This document shows, one piece after another, positions 45,509 through 54,077 of a stretch of 64,000 bases of DNA. How positions within the stretch are numbered: position 1 is the first letter of the stretch; every line of letters begins with the position of its first letter. The notes under the pieces are model-generated. The model saw only the letters and a list, made by a program, of their open reading frames with translations, was not told where the DNA came from and searched no databases. The DNA comes from Blastomonas fulva (GTDB taxonomy: Bacteria; Pseudomonadota; Alphaproteobacteria; Sphingomonadales; Sphingomonadaceae), in assembly GCF_003431825.1 (NCBI RefSeq), contig NZ_CP020083.1, positions 310,001-374,000 on the forward strand. The letters are read 5' to 3'. The translations under genes and the position numbers were made by a program.

Positions 45509-46507
45509 TCATATCACAGAGAAGCCCTTCCAGAAGGGGTCTTCGTCGTCGATCCAGATCGTGTTGAAGCCGGCGGAAAAAGCCGATCCCTCGATCGACG
45601 GGATGATCGCTGGATGCCCGGCCAGATCGACCCGCGCCTCGACCCGCCCCACAAAGCGGCTGCCGATGTAGCTTTCGTGGACGAAGGCCTCGCCCGTCTG
45701 CAACCGCCCGGTGTGCGCCAGATGTGCGAGCCGCGCGGAGGTTCCGGTGCCGCAGGGCGAGCGGTCGATGGCGCGCTCGCCATAGAACACCGCGTTGCGC
45801 CCGTCGGCGCCCTCGCCCTTGGGAACGTCGGCCCACAGCACATGACTGACGCCGCGGATGCGGTCGTCGAGCGGATGCACCGGCTCGATCGTCTCGCGGA
45901 GCATCGCTCGGATGGTGCGCGACAGCTCGACCAGCCGCGCCGCACCCAGCGCATCGAGCCCCGGATAGCCGGGCTGCGGCTCGATGATCGCGTAGAAATT
46001 GCCGCCATAGGCGATGTCGATGCTAAGCGGGCCCAGCCCCGGCACATCGATCTGCACCCCCTGCGCCGCGACGAACGAGGCGACATTGCGGATGCGGACC
46101 GAGGTCACCTTGTCGCCCGCGCGCACATAATCGATCTCGATATCACCCGCGGGCACTTCGACCTTGATATGGCCGGGCACGCGCGGCTGGATCAGCCCGT
46201 GTTCGAGCGCGAAGGTGATGATGCCGATGGTGCCATGGCCGCACATCGGCAGGCAGCCCGATGTCTCCATGAACAGGATGCCGATGTCGTTTTCGGTGCG
46301 GGTCGGCGGATAGAGAAACCCGCCCGACATCATGTCATGCCCGCGCGGCTCGAAGCACAGGCCGGTGCGGATCCAGTCGAACCGTTCGACGAAGTCCATC
46401 CGCCGCTCGGCCATCGACGACCCGCGCACAAGCGGCGCGCCGCCGACGACCAGCCGCACCGGATTGCCCGCGGTGTGGCCGTCGATGCAGAAGAAGGTGT
46501 GCCGCAT
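45509..46507 (-). CDS. 4-hydroxyproline 2-epimerase (proline racemase family)
   Basis: 332 residues. Both catalytic cysteines of the epimerase class are present: C89 in CLPMCGHGTIG and C252 in DRSPCGTGTSA. Dehydratase relatives would have Thr at the second site. It converts trans-4-hydroxy-L-proline to cis-4-hydroxy-D-proline. ATG 46507 overlaps the stop of the deaminase gene upstream by one base. Confidence 0.92.
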   Translation of the reverse strand: MRHTFFCIDGHTAGNPVRLVVGGAPLVRGSSMAERRMDFVERFDWIRTGLCFEPRGHDMMSGGFLYPPTRTENDIGILFMETSGCLPMCGHGTIGIITFALEHGLIQPRVPGHIKVEVPAGDIEIDYVRAGDKVTSVRIRNVASFVAAQGVQIDVPGLGPLSIDIAYGGNFYAIIEPQPGYPGLDALGAARLVELSRTIRAMLRETIEPVHPLDDRIRGVSHVLWADVPKGEGADGRNAVFYGERAIDRSPCGTGTSARLAHLAHTGRLQTGEAFVHESYIGSRFVGRVEARVDLAGHPAIIPSIEGSAFSAGFNTIWIDDEDPFWKGFSVI

Positions 46508-47448
46508 CAGGCGCCGGCAAGCGGCCGCGTCGCGGCGCACTGTTCGACCCAGGCGATGACATCGGCGCGGCGCTGGCCCGAAAGCGGCATGCGCGGCATC
46601 CGTACCCGTTCCGATCCGCGCCCCATGATCTGCTCGGCCAGCTTGATCGACTGGACGAGGTCATGCTCGGCATCGAGATGGAGCAGCGGCATGAACCAGC
46701 GGTAAATGCGCAGCGCTTCGGCATAATCACCGCGCCGTTGCGCCGCGACCAGCGCGACCGATTCGCGCGGGAACGCGCTGGTGAGCCCCGAAACCCAGCC
46801 CGACGCACCGAGCATCAGACCTTCGAGAGCGACATCGTCGAGCCCTGCCATCAGCGTATAGCGATCCCCGAACTGGTTATACAGATCGGTGAAGCGGCGC
46901 GGATCGGGCGCGCTTTCCTTGATCGCGACGATGTTGGGCACCTCCTCAAGTCGCGCCAGCGTGTCGAAATCGACGTTGACGCGGTAGGCGGGCGGGTTGT
47001 TGTAGAGCATGATCGGCAGGCTGGTCGCCTCTGCCACGGTCCGGAAGTGCGTGTACAATTCGTCGAGATTGGGGACATAGACCATTGCAGGCAGCAGCAT
47101 CAACGCATCGATACCAATTGCCTCTGCGGCTTGCGCATATCTGACCGCGCGATCGGTGGTGAACTCTGAGACGCCAGCGACCAGCGGCACGCGGCTGCCC
47201 ACTGCCTCGACCGCGCCCTTGAGCACTGCCAGCTTCTCATCCGCCTCAAGCGAGTTGTTCTCGCCGCAGGTGCCGAGCACGATCAGCCCATCGACGCCAT
47301 CATCCACCAGCGCGGTCTGCACCCGCTGGGTGGCATCGTGATCGATCGCCAGGCTTTCGGTAAACTGGGTGGTGGCGGCGGGGTAGACACCCTGCCACAA
47401 TGTCTTGGATGGTGTGATCGTCACGCAGAAACTCCGGTTGCAGTCCAT
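46507..47448 (-). CDS. DHDPS-family lyase, probable pyrroline-4-hydroxy-2-carboxylate deaminase
   Basis: About 313 residues, a class I aldolase-like TIM barrel. The Schiff-base Lys is in NIVAIKESAPDPRR and the Tyr in IMLYNNPPAYR; GLIVLGTCGENNSL is the substrate loop. In hydroxyproline pathways this family deaminates pyrroline-4-hydroxy-2-carboxylate to 2-oxoglutarate semialdehyde. It is the first gene of the leftward operon. ATG 47448 abuts the operator, and a downstream GTG (VTITPSKTLWQG) is an alternative start. Confidence 0.88.
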   Translation of the reverse strand: MDCNRSFCVTITPSKTLWQGVYPAATTQFTESLAIDHDATQRVQTALVDDGVDGLIVLGTCGENNSLEADEKLAVLKGAVEAVGSRVPLVAGVSEFTTDRAVRYAQAAEAIGIDALMLLPAMVYVPNLDELYTHFRTVAEATSLPIMLYNNPPAYRVNVDFDTLARLEEVPNIVAIKESAPDPRRFTDLYNQFGDRYTLMAGLDDVALEGLMLGASGWVSGLTSAFPRESVALVAAQRRGDYAEALRIYRWFMPLLHLDAEHDLVQSIKLAEQIMGRGSERVRMPRMPLSGQRRADVIAWVEQCAATRPLAGA

Positions 47449-47449
47449 T

Positions 47450-47466
47450 TCGTATACCGTATATGA
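47450..47466. promoter_or_regulatory. Operator-like palindrome between the divergent hydroxyproline operons
   Basis: TCGTATACCGTATATGA: the TATAC-C-GTATA core is a perfect palindrome, with two of the three flanking pairs also complementary. It resembles sites bound by FCD-type GntR proteins, which often contain GTATAC. The divergent gene starts are only 31 bp apart, so one bound protein could control both. Confidence 0.6.
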
Positions 47467-47479
47467 TTTGCCTGACAAT

Positions 47480-48748
47480 ATGAAAAACAGATGTTCTTCT
47501 TCGGGTGAGACCGGTCTGGTGATCGGCGGAGGGCTTGTCGGCCTTTGCACAGCGTTGCAGCTGCAACGCTGTGGGCTATCTGCGACAGTGCTGGAGCCAC
47601 AGGAAAAACCGCAAGGTGCCTCCTGGGGCAATGCCGGGCATATTGCGGTGGAGCAGGTCCAGCCGCTGGCGTCCCCCGCAATGATCGCGGGCGCACTGGC
47701 GCGGCTGTATCCGCGCGGTGCTCTGGGGCTGCCACTGCGCCAGATCGGCAGCTGGGGTCCGTTTGCGCTGAAGCTGCTGCGCGCCAGCACTCCTGCCCGC
47801 TTTTCCGCCGGAACCGCCGCGCTGTCCGCATTGCTGGCGCAAGCGATGCCCGCATGGCAGCGGATGTGCGCGCTAAGCGGCACCGCGCATCTGCTGCGGC
47901 AGGACGGACATTTCGTCGCCTGGGAAAGCGAGGCCAGCGCCGCAAAGGGCCGTGCGCACTGGCTTTCCACCGATATCGGCACCGCCAGCGTGCGCGATGC
48001 GACGCCCGAAGAGCTATCCGCGATCCGCGCGCTGGCGCCCAATGGCACGATCGCAGGCGCGGTGCGGTTTGTCGGATCGGGCCAGATGACCGATCTCGGC
48101 GCGCTCGCCAATGCGCTGCGCCAGGCGCTGGTCGCTGGCGGAGGCACGATCCGCCATGCGAAGGTTGACAGCATCGAGATCGATGGCGGGACGGCCCATG
48201 CGATCATCGGCGGCGAACGGCTGACCGCCGACCATGTCGTGCTCAGCGCAGGCGCGGCTTCTGCCGAGCTGCTGCGCCCGATGGGGCTGCGTATCCCGCT
48301 GATCGCCGAGCGCGGCTATCACATCCAGTCGCCCGACAGCCGCTGGCCCGTAGACATGCCCCCGGTCGCGTTCGAGGACCGATCGATCATCGTCACCCGC
48401 TTTGCAGGCGGGCTGCGCGCGGCAAGCTTCATCGAGTTTTCCGCGCGCACCGCTCCGCCCGATTCGGGCAAATGGCGCAAGCTGCGCGATCATGTTGCCG
48501 CACTCGGCCTGCCGTTCGACGGACCGGACCACGAATGGATCGGCGCGCGGCCCACGCTGCCCGATTATCTTCCCGCAATCGGCCGCAGCACCCGCGCGCC
48601 CAACCTGCTATATGCCTTTGGACATCAGCATCTGGGGATGACATTGGCGGCCGCGACCGGCGAGGCAATCGCCGCGCTCGCCACCGGTCGGCCCCCGGGA
48701 ATCGACCTTGCGCCGTTTGACCCGGCGCGATTTGGAGACACGACATGA
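47480..48748 (+). CDS. DadA-like FAD oxidoreductase, probable D-hydroxyproline dehydrogenase
   Basis: 422 residues. A DAO-fold enzyme with the dinucleotide site LVIGGGLVGLCTALQLQRCG near the N-terminus, PQGASWGNAGHIAVEQ, and a C-terminal FAD-contact region (YAFGHQHLGMTLAAATGEAIA). In this pathway it oxidises cis-4-hydroxy-D-proline to the pyrroline. ATG 47480 starts directly before the fold. It is coupled by ATGA to the M24 peptidase gene. Confidence 0.88.
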   Translation: MKNRCSSSGETGLVIGGGLVGLCTALQLQRCGLSATVLEPQEKPQGASWGNAGHIAVEQVQPLASPAMIAGALARLYPRGALGLPLRQIGSWGPFALKLLRASTPARFSAGTAALSALLAQAMPAWQRMCALSGTAHLLRQDGHFVAWESEASAAKGRAHWLSTDIGTASVRDATPEELSAIRALAPNGTIAGAVRFVGSGQMTDLGALANALRQALVAGGGTIRHAKVDSIEIDGGTAHAIIGGERLTADHVVLSAGAASAELLRPMGLRIPLIAERGYHIQSPDSRWPVDMPPVAFEDRSIIVTRFAGGLRAASFIEFSARTAPPDSGKWRKLRDHVAALGLPFDGPDHEWIGARPTLPDYLPAIGRSTRAPNLLYAFGHQHLGMTLAAATGEAIAALATGRPPGIDLAPFDPARFGDTT

Positions 48749-49941
48749 AAGGCATTGGCGGATCACACGCGGCCGAGCAGCTTGCGACGATCACCCCCTG
48801 GGCCACCCCTGCGGCCCCGATCACCCAGGACGAACGGCTGGCGCGGATCGAACAGGCACGGCGGCTGACCCGCGACAGCGGCGCCGATGCGCTGCTCATC
48901 GCTGCGGGTTCATCGCTGCGCTATTTCGCGGGCGTCCCCTGGGGCGGCACCGAGCGGCTGGTCGCGATGCTGATCCCCGTGACCGGCGACCCGGTGATGA
49001 TCGCGCCGCATTTCGAGCTCGGCTCGCTGCAGGCCGAAATGCAGATCAGCACCGATTACCGCCTGTGGCAGGAGGACCAGTCGCCCACCGCGCTGGTTGC
49101 GGATATGTGCCGTGGCTGGGGTGCCGATACGCTCGCGATCGATCCGGCGCTGCCGTTTCTGTTCGTCGACCGCATCGCGCGTGACGCGCCAGCCCTCACG
49201 CTGGTCAGCGGCGCACCGGCGATCGATGGCTGCCGGATGCACAAATCGCCCGCCGAGATCGCCCTGATGCAACAGGCCAAGTCGATGACGCTGGAAATGC
49301 ACCGCCGCGCCGCGCTGATCCTGCGCGAGGGCATCCGCGCCAGCGAGGTGGTCCGCTTCATCGACGAGGGACACCGGAAGATCGGCGGCGCACCGAGCAC
49401 CTTCTGCATGGTCCAGTTCGGCCACGGCACCGCGTTTCCGCACGGCGTGCCCGGCGATCCGCAGCTGCGTGAGGGCGACATGGTGCTGATCGACACCGGC
49501 ACCACCGTGCAGGGCTATCATTCGGACATCACCCGCAGCTATGTCTTTGGCACGCCCGATGACGAGCAGCGCCGCATCTGGGATCTGGAACACGCCGCCC
49601 AGGGCGCGGCCTTCGCCGCCGCGCAGCCCGGCCATGCTTGCGAGAGCGTCGATCAGGCCGCGCGCGACGTGCTCGAGGCAGGCGGCCTAGGCCCGGACTA
49701 CAACCTCCCCGGCCTGCCCCACCGCACCGGGCACGGCATCGGCCTTTCGATACACGAACCCGCCTATCTGGTGCGCGGCGACAAGACTCCCCTTGCGACC
49801 GGCATGTGCTTTTCCAACGAACCGATGATCGTCATCCCCGACCGCTTCGGCATCCGGCTGGAGGACCATTTCTACATGGCCGATGACGGCCCACGCTGGT
49901 TCACCCAGCCGCAGGTCGCGATCGACGCCCCGTTCGGTTGA
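48745..49941 (+). CDS. M24 family metallopeptidase (Xaa-Pro dipeptidase-like)
   Basis: 398 residues. A creatinase-type N-terminal domain is followed by the pita-bread domain with all five metal ligands: Asp in VLIDTGTT, Asp in YHSDITRS, His in HRTGHGIGLSIHE, Glu in FSNEPMIV and Glu in IRLEDHFY. It probably cleaves Xaa-Pro or Xaa-hydroxyproline dipeptides, feeding the pathway encoded around it. No signal peptide, so cytosolic. Confidence 0.9.
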   Translation: MKGIGGSHAAEQLATITPWATPAAPITQDERLARIEQARRLTRDSGADALLIAAGSSLRYFAGVPWGGTERLVAMLIPVTGDPVMIAPHFELGSLQAEMQISTDYRLWQEDQSPTALVADMCRGWGADTLAIDPALPFLFVDRIARDAPALTLVSGAPAIDGCRMHKSPAEIALMQQAKSMTLEMHRRAALILREGIRASEVVRFIDEGHRKIGGAPSTFCMVQFGHGTAFPHGVPGDPQLREGDMVLIDTGTTVQGYHSDITRSYVFGTPDDEQRRIWDLEHAAQGAAFAAAQPGHACESVDQAARDVLEAGGLGPDYNLPGLPHRTGHGIGLSIHEPAYLVRGDKTPLATGMCFSNEPMIVIPDRFGIRLEDHFYMADDGPRWFTQPQVAIDAPFG

Positions 49942-49961
49942 GGCACCGCCCCGGCCAGGCC

Positions 49962-50552
49962 TCAGGGCTGGCCCTCGGGCCGTTCCCGCAGCGTCATCGC
50001 CAAGGCTATCGCCAGCAGCAGCGTAGCCGCGGTGCCGGCGGCGCCTGCCGGGAAGATCCAGGCCATCCCGGTTGCCATGCCGAGCAGGTTGACCGCCATC
50101 GCGGCAAGTCCCGACAAGATCGCCAGCACGCCTGCGGCCTTCGCCAGCCCGGTTCCACGCAGCATCGCGGCGCCGACGAGGATCGCAGCGAGGCCGAAGA
50201 GCCATTTGCCCGCGAAATAGAGGAAGAACGCGCCGGCCACCACTGCCTCATAGGCTGGCGCCATCGCCTCTCCGGCGTCTTTGAGCGGGCCGAACATCGC
50301 AAGGCCCATACCCACCTGCACGACATTGAGTACGCCGCCGACAGCGATCGCCGCCCAGGCAGGCGCAAGCCTTGAGTTCTGCGCCAGCGCCACCAGTGCC
50401 AGCACCGTGATCCCCAGAAACGCGACCGCCTCGGTCGTCCAGATCACCATGCGATGCATCTCGAAGCCGCTGTTCGACAGCACGACATAGGAAAGCTGGG
50501 TGACGACGAGCACGATCATGGCCAGAGGAACGGCTTGCAGATATCTGGTCAT
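49962..50552 (-). CDS. Integral membrane protein, hypothetical
   Basis: 196 residues with about six hydrophobic helices (for example AMIVLVVTQLSYVVL, AAILVGAAMLRGTGL, GTAATLLLAIALAMTL). I do not recognise a catalytic motif. ATG 50552 begins directly before the first helix; a longer frame upstream is out of character. It converges with the M24 gene and is divergent from the symporter. Confidence 0.7.
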   Translation of the reverse strand: MTRYLQAVPLAMIVLVVTQLSYVVLSNSGFEMHRMVIWTTEAVAFLGITVLALVALAQNSRLAPAWAAIAVGGVLNVVQVGMGLAMFGPLKDAGEAMAPAYEAVVAGAFFLYFAGKWLFGLAAILVGAAMLRGTGLAKAAGVLAILSGLAAMAVNLLGMATGMAWIFPAGAAGTAATLLLAIALAMTLRERPEGQP

Positions 50553-50688
50553 GACGTGTGATTTCCCCGAAGCTTGCATCTGTCGATGCCGCAGATGGCT
50601 GTGTTGCCGCAGGTGCGCTGGCCAGGCCCGAAAGGTTACAGCGCTCAGCGCGGTTGGCCCCGCCCCGCGTCGGTGATAGGCCCATGCG

Positions 50689-52026
50689 ATGATCATCGAC
50701 GCTTCATCTCCCGGCGCACTGGCCCGGCCCCCGCGCAAACGCTGGTATGCGCAGCTGTATCTGCAGGTGCTGGTCGCCATCGTCGCAGGCGTGACGCTCG
50801 GACATTTCGCACCCGAAACGGGCGCCGCGATGAAGCCGCTGGGCGATGTGTTCATCAAGCTGGTCAAGATGGTCATTGCGCCGGTTATCTTCCTCACCAT
50901 CGTCACCGGGATCGCCGGGATGCGCGATCTGGCGAGTGTGGGGCGAGTCGCGGGCAAGGCCTTTGCCTATTTCCTGTTCTTCTCCACGCTGGCGCTGATC
51001 ATCGGGATGATCGTCGCCAATGTCGTACGCCCGGGCGACGGGCTGAACATCGATCCGGCGACGCTCGACACGGCCAAGGTCAGCGAATTTGCCGCCAAGG
51101 CCGAAGACAGCTCGATCACCGGGTTCCTCACCGCGATCGTTCCCGATACCTTCCTGTCCTCGCTCAGCGATGGCAATCTGCTGCAGGTGCTGTTCGTCTC
51201 GATCCTGTTCGGCATTTCGCTGGCGATGATCGGCGACAGGGGCGCGCGGTTGCTCGATCTGCTCGAGGATGCCTCGATCGCATTCTTCAAGCTGGTCGGC
51301 ATCGTGATGAAGGCGGCACCCGTCGGCGCCTTCGGCGCGATGGCATTCACCATCGGCGAATATGGCATCGGCACGCTCGCCAATCTCGCCGCGCTGGTTG
51401 CGACCTTCTATCTTACCTCGCTGCTGTTCGTGCTGGTGGTACTGGGGCTGGTCGCGCGCGCGTGCGGCTTTTCGATCCTCAAGCTGATCGCCTATCTCAG
51501 GGCGGAGCTGCTGCTGGTGCTGGGCACGTCATCGTCGGAGAGCGCATTGCCCTCGCTGATCGAGAAGATGGAACGCGCGGGCTGCCCCAAGACCGTCGTC
51601 GGCCTGGTCGTGCCCACCGGCTACAGCTTCAATCTGGATGGCACCAACATCTACATGACGCTGGCGGCTTTGTTCATCGCGCAGGCGTGCAATGTCGATC
51701 TGTCTATCGGCGAGCAACTGCTGTTGCTGGGAGTGGCGATGATCTCTTCCAAGGGCGCCGCGGGCGTGACCGGCGCAGGCTTCATCACGCTGGCGGCGAC
51801 GCTGTCTATCGTTCCTTCGGTGCCGGTCGCGGGGCTGGCGCTGATCCTGGGGATCGACCGGTTCATGTCCGAATGCCGCAGCCTCACCAATTTCATCGGC
51901 AATGCGGTGGCGACCGTGGTGGTGTCGAAATGGGAGGGCAGGCTGGACAAGGCGCAGTTCGATGCCGCGCTGGCGGGACGCTTGCCGCCGGTGGAAGAGC
52001 TGCCCGAAGGCGCCATCGGCGCCTGA
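50689..52026 (+). CDS. Dicarboxylate/amino acid:cation symporter (DctA/GltP family)
   Basis: 445 residues with eight membrane helices and two re-entrant loops. The serine-rich hairpin is [17 protein letters not shown] and the conserved transport motif [20 protein letters not shown]. It imports C4-dicarboxylates or acidic amino acids with protons or sodium. It may supply a 2-oxoglutarate-linked metabolite, but its link to the hydroxyproline genes is only by position. Confidence 0.93.
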   Translation: MIIDASSPGALARPPRKRWYAQLYLQVLVAIVAGVTLGHFAPETGAAMKPLGDVFIKLVKMVIAPVIFLTIVTGIAGMRDLASVGRVAGKAFAYFLFFSTLALIIGMIVANVVRPGDGLNIDPATLDTAKVSEFAAKAEDSSITGFLTAIVPDTFLSSLSDGNLLQVLFVSILFGISLAMIGDRGARLLDLLEDASIAFFKLVGIVMKAAPVGAFGAMAFTIGEYGIGTLANLAALVATFYLTSLLFVLVVLGLVARACGFSILKLIAYLRAELLLVLGTSSSESALPSLIEKMERAGCPKTVVGLVVPTGYSFNLDGTNIYMTLAALFIAQACNVDLSIGEQLLLLGVAMISSKGAAGVTGAGFITLAATLSIVPSVPVAGLALILGIDRFMSECRSLTNFIGNAVATVVVSKWEGRLDKAQFDAALAGRLPPVEELPEGAIGA

Positions 52027-52042
52027 AGCCCAGGGGTAACGC

Positions 52043-52393
52043 TCAGGCCTTTTCGTCGGCCAGCAGGATATTGGGGGAAAGCCCGATGCGCTGCATCTGG
52101 CGCAGCACCGGCGGCCAGATGTGCTTGAGGAAATCCTCGCGTTCCATGTCGCGCAGCTTTTCGGTGGCGCCGGGAGCGACATACATGCCCACCCCGCGCT
52201 GCACTTCGACCAGACCCTGATCCTGGAACATCTGGTACGCCTTGGCGACGGTCAGCGGATTGGCCTGTTGCTCGGCGGCAAAGGCGCGGACCGAAGGGAG
52301 CATGTCGCCTTCGGCATAGATGCCGTCAAGGATCGACGCTGCGATGATATCGCGCAGCTTGAGATAAACGGGTTTGCTGTTGTCTGCCATCAC
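52043..52393 (-). CDS. GntR family regulator, YtrA subfamily
   Basis: 116 residues, with only the winged helix (AEGDMLPSVRAFAAEQQANPLTVAKAYQMFQDQGLVEVQRGVGMYV) and a short dimerisation tail, as in YtrA proteins that usually control ABC transporters. Here no transporter operon is adjacent; it converges with the symporter gene. Confidence 0.9.
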   Translation of the reverse strand: MMADNSKPVYLKLRDIIAASILDGIYAEGDMLPSVRAFAAEQQANPLTVAKAYQMFQDQGLVEVQRGVGMYVAPGATEKLRDMEREDFLKHIWPPVLRQMQRIGLSPNILLADEKA

Positions 52394-52490
52394 TGCCTCA
52401 CTGCCATAATACAGCGTGTCAGGTCAAGCGCATTCGCCTGCCGCCCATGTTGCGCACAAAAGTGCCCGCACAGGACCTGGAAGAACCGGC

Positions 52491-53174
52491 TCAGACGCCG
52501 GTGACCGCGTCGCCGACGTTGATCCGCTCGCCATTGGTGATGATGACGATGTCGCCCAGTTTCACCTGATCGAACAGCTTCTTGGCGAAGGCGGTGGGAA
52601 CGCCGATGCAGCCGCGCGTGCCATAGCCCCATTCGACATCGCTGCCGTGCACCGCAACACCATCGTTGGTCAGCCGCAGCATATAGGGCATCGGCGCATC
52701 ATAGATGTTGGACACATGGTCGGCGTCCTTCTGGGTGATCGGGAAGGCGCCGAGCGGGGTGGGCTTTTCGGGCGTGCCGTACAGGATCACCGCAACCCCG
52801 ATCTCGTGCCCGTCGCGGAATACCGAAAGCGTCTGCGCTGCCAGATCGACGGTGACCAGCATCGGGCCGGTGGCGGGCGCGCGGCTTTCGTCCCAGTAAT
52901 AATTGCCATGGCCCAGCGGACCGTCGATGGTCATCACGCTCTTGATCGCATAGCCGATCTGCTCGGGCGTGGTCGCCGCAGCCTCTGCCTTGGTGAGTGC
53001 GCGAGCCTCGGGGCGTTCGCCGGCATCCGCGCCCGGAAGCGGCGCGACAGCGGCAGACTTGATCGCGGCATCGCCCGGAGCACTGGTGACCACCGCGGTG
53101 ACCAGCAGCGCTGCCGCTGCCAGCATGCCGACGCCTGCCAATTGCCGCGCCTTGGGCCTGAAGGTTGCCGCCAT
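52491..53174 (-). CDS. L,D-transpeptidase (YkuD domain)
   Basis: 227 residues with an N-terminal membrane/signal segment. The YkuD catalytic signature is intact: GVAVHGSDVEWGYGTRGCIGVP with His, Gly-Cys and Arg. The enzyme cross-links peptidoglycan or attaches proteins in the periplasm. Upstream of it the domain GPMLVTVDLAAQTLSVFRDG begins the fold. ATG 53174 leads into the signal segment. Confidence 0.9.
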   Translation of the reverse strand: MAATFRPKARQLAGVGMLAAAALLVTAVVTSAPGDAAIKSAAVAPLPGADAGERPEARALTKAEAAATTPEQIGYAIKSVMTIDGPLGHGNYYWDESRAPATGPMLVTVDLAAQTLSVFRDGHEIGVAVILYGTPEKPTPLGAFPITQKDADHVSNIYDAPMPYMLRLTNDGVAVHGSDVEWGYGTRGCIGVPTAFAKKLFDQVKLGDIVIITNGERINVGDAVTGV

Positions 53175-53505
53175 GATATCTGCTCCGTCGATCCCGCCTT
53201 GCCGCATCATCGCGGCCGTTGGACAGCATGCTAGCCCGCTCCGCGCCGAATCGCCAGCATGCGATCGGCTGCGTCCCCCTGCGGGACGGTGCCGGGGGCG
53301 CAGGTTAACGCCCCGCCAGGGCCCGGGACCTGCGCACCATGGGCGCGCTGCGGCCCGACATAATTCTTGCCATTGCACGGGCACGCGCTTATATGGCGAT
53401 CCATCCCGACATGGTTGTTGAAGCTTGACGGGCTGGCGCCACTGGGGGCCGGCACCATACCGCTTTTGCCGCCATATCCACATTCAAGCCTGTGAGAGCC
53501 CGTTC
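53175..53505. other. Intergenic region before the rimP operon
   Basis: About 330 bp with no supported gene. It must hold the promoters of the L,D-transpeptidase gene and of the rimP-nusA operon, but I see no clear consensus elements. Confidence 0.5.
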
Positions 53506-54075
53506 TTGACCGACCTTTCTGCCGTCTCTGCCCTGATCGAGCCCGAAGCCAATGCGCTGGGATTCGATCTCGTGCGCGTGCACCTTTTCGGTGCGGGCGA
53601 CGAGCGGACGCTGCAGATCATGGCCGAACGCCCCGACACCGGCCAGCTCAACATCGACGATTGCGCCTCGCTGTCGCGGCGGATCTCCGACGTGTTCGAT
53701 GCGCTGGAAGAAGCGGGCAAGGACCCGGTCCCCGGATCCTACCGGCTTGAGGTCAGCTCGCCGGGCATCGATCGCCCGCTGACCCGGCTCAAGGATTTTG
53801 GCAACTGGCTGGGGCATGAAGCCCGGCTGGTGCTGCATGAACCTGCACAGGGTCGCAAGCAATTGACCGGCGATCTGCTAAGCCTGGAAGGCGATCAGAT
53901 CACCGTGCAGGACAAGAAGACCGGCGCGGTCACCGTGCCGCATTCGAACGTGATCAGCGCAAAGCTGATGCTGACCAACAAACTGATCGCTGCCACCCGC
54001 CCGCTCGACACCAGCGGCGCGGATGACATCGAAGAAATCGACGACACCGCAGACCTCGAAGAACAGGAAGACTGA
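53506..54075 (+). CDS. rimP: Ribosome maturation factor RimP
   Basis: About 189 residues starting at TTG 53506 (LTDLSAVSALIEPEANALGFDLV). The core (CASLSRRISDVFDALEE, YRLEVSSPGIDRPLTR) matches RimP. It helps 30S subunit assembly. The acidic C-terminal tail (EEIDDTADLEEQED) is an extension common in this group. It is followed two bases later by nusA. Confidence 0.92.
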   Translation: MTDLSAVSALIEPEANALGFDLVRVHLFGAGDERTLQIMAERPDTGQLNIDDCASLSRRISDVFDALEEAGKDPVPGSYRLEVSSPGIDRPLTRLKDFGNWLGHEARLVLHEPAQGRKQLTGDLLSLEGDQITVQDKKTGAVTVPHSNVISAKLMLTNKLIAATRPLDTSGADDIEEIDDTADLEEQED

Positions 54076-54077
54076 TC

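Noticed and set aside
50574..52220. Plus-strand open frame of 548 codons in another frame of the symporter gene
   Set aside because: Arg-rich composition; the overlapping frame encodes a clear DctA-type protein.
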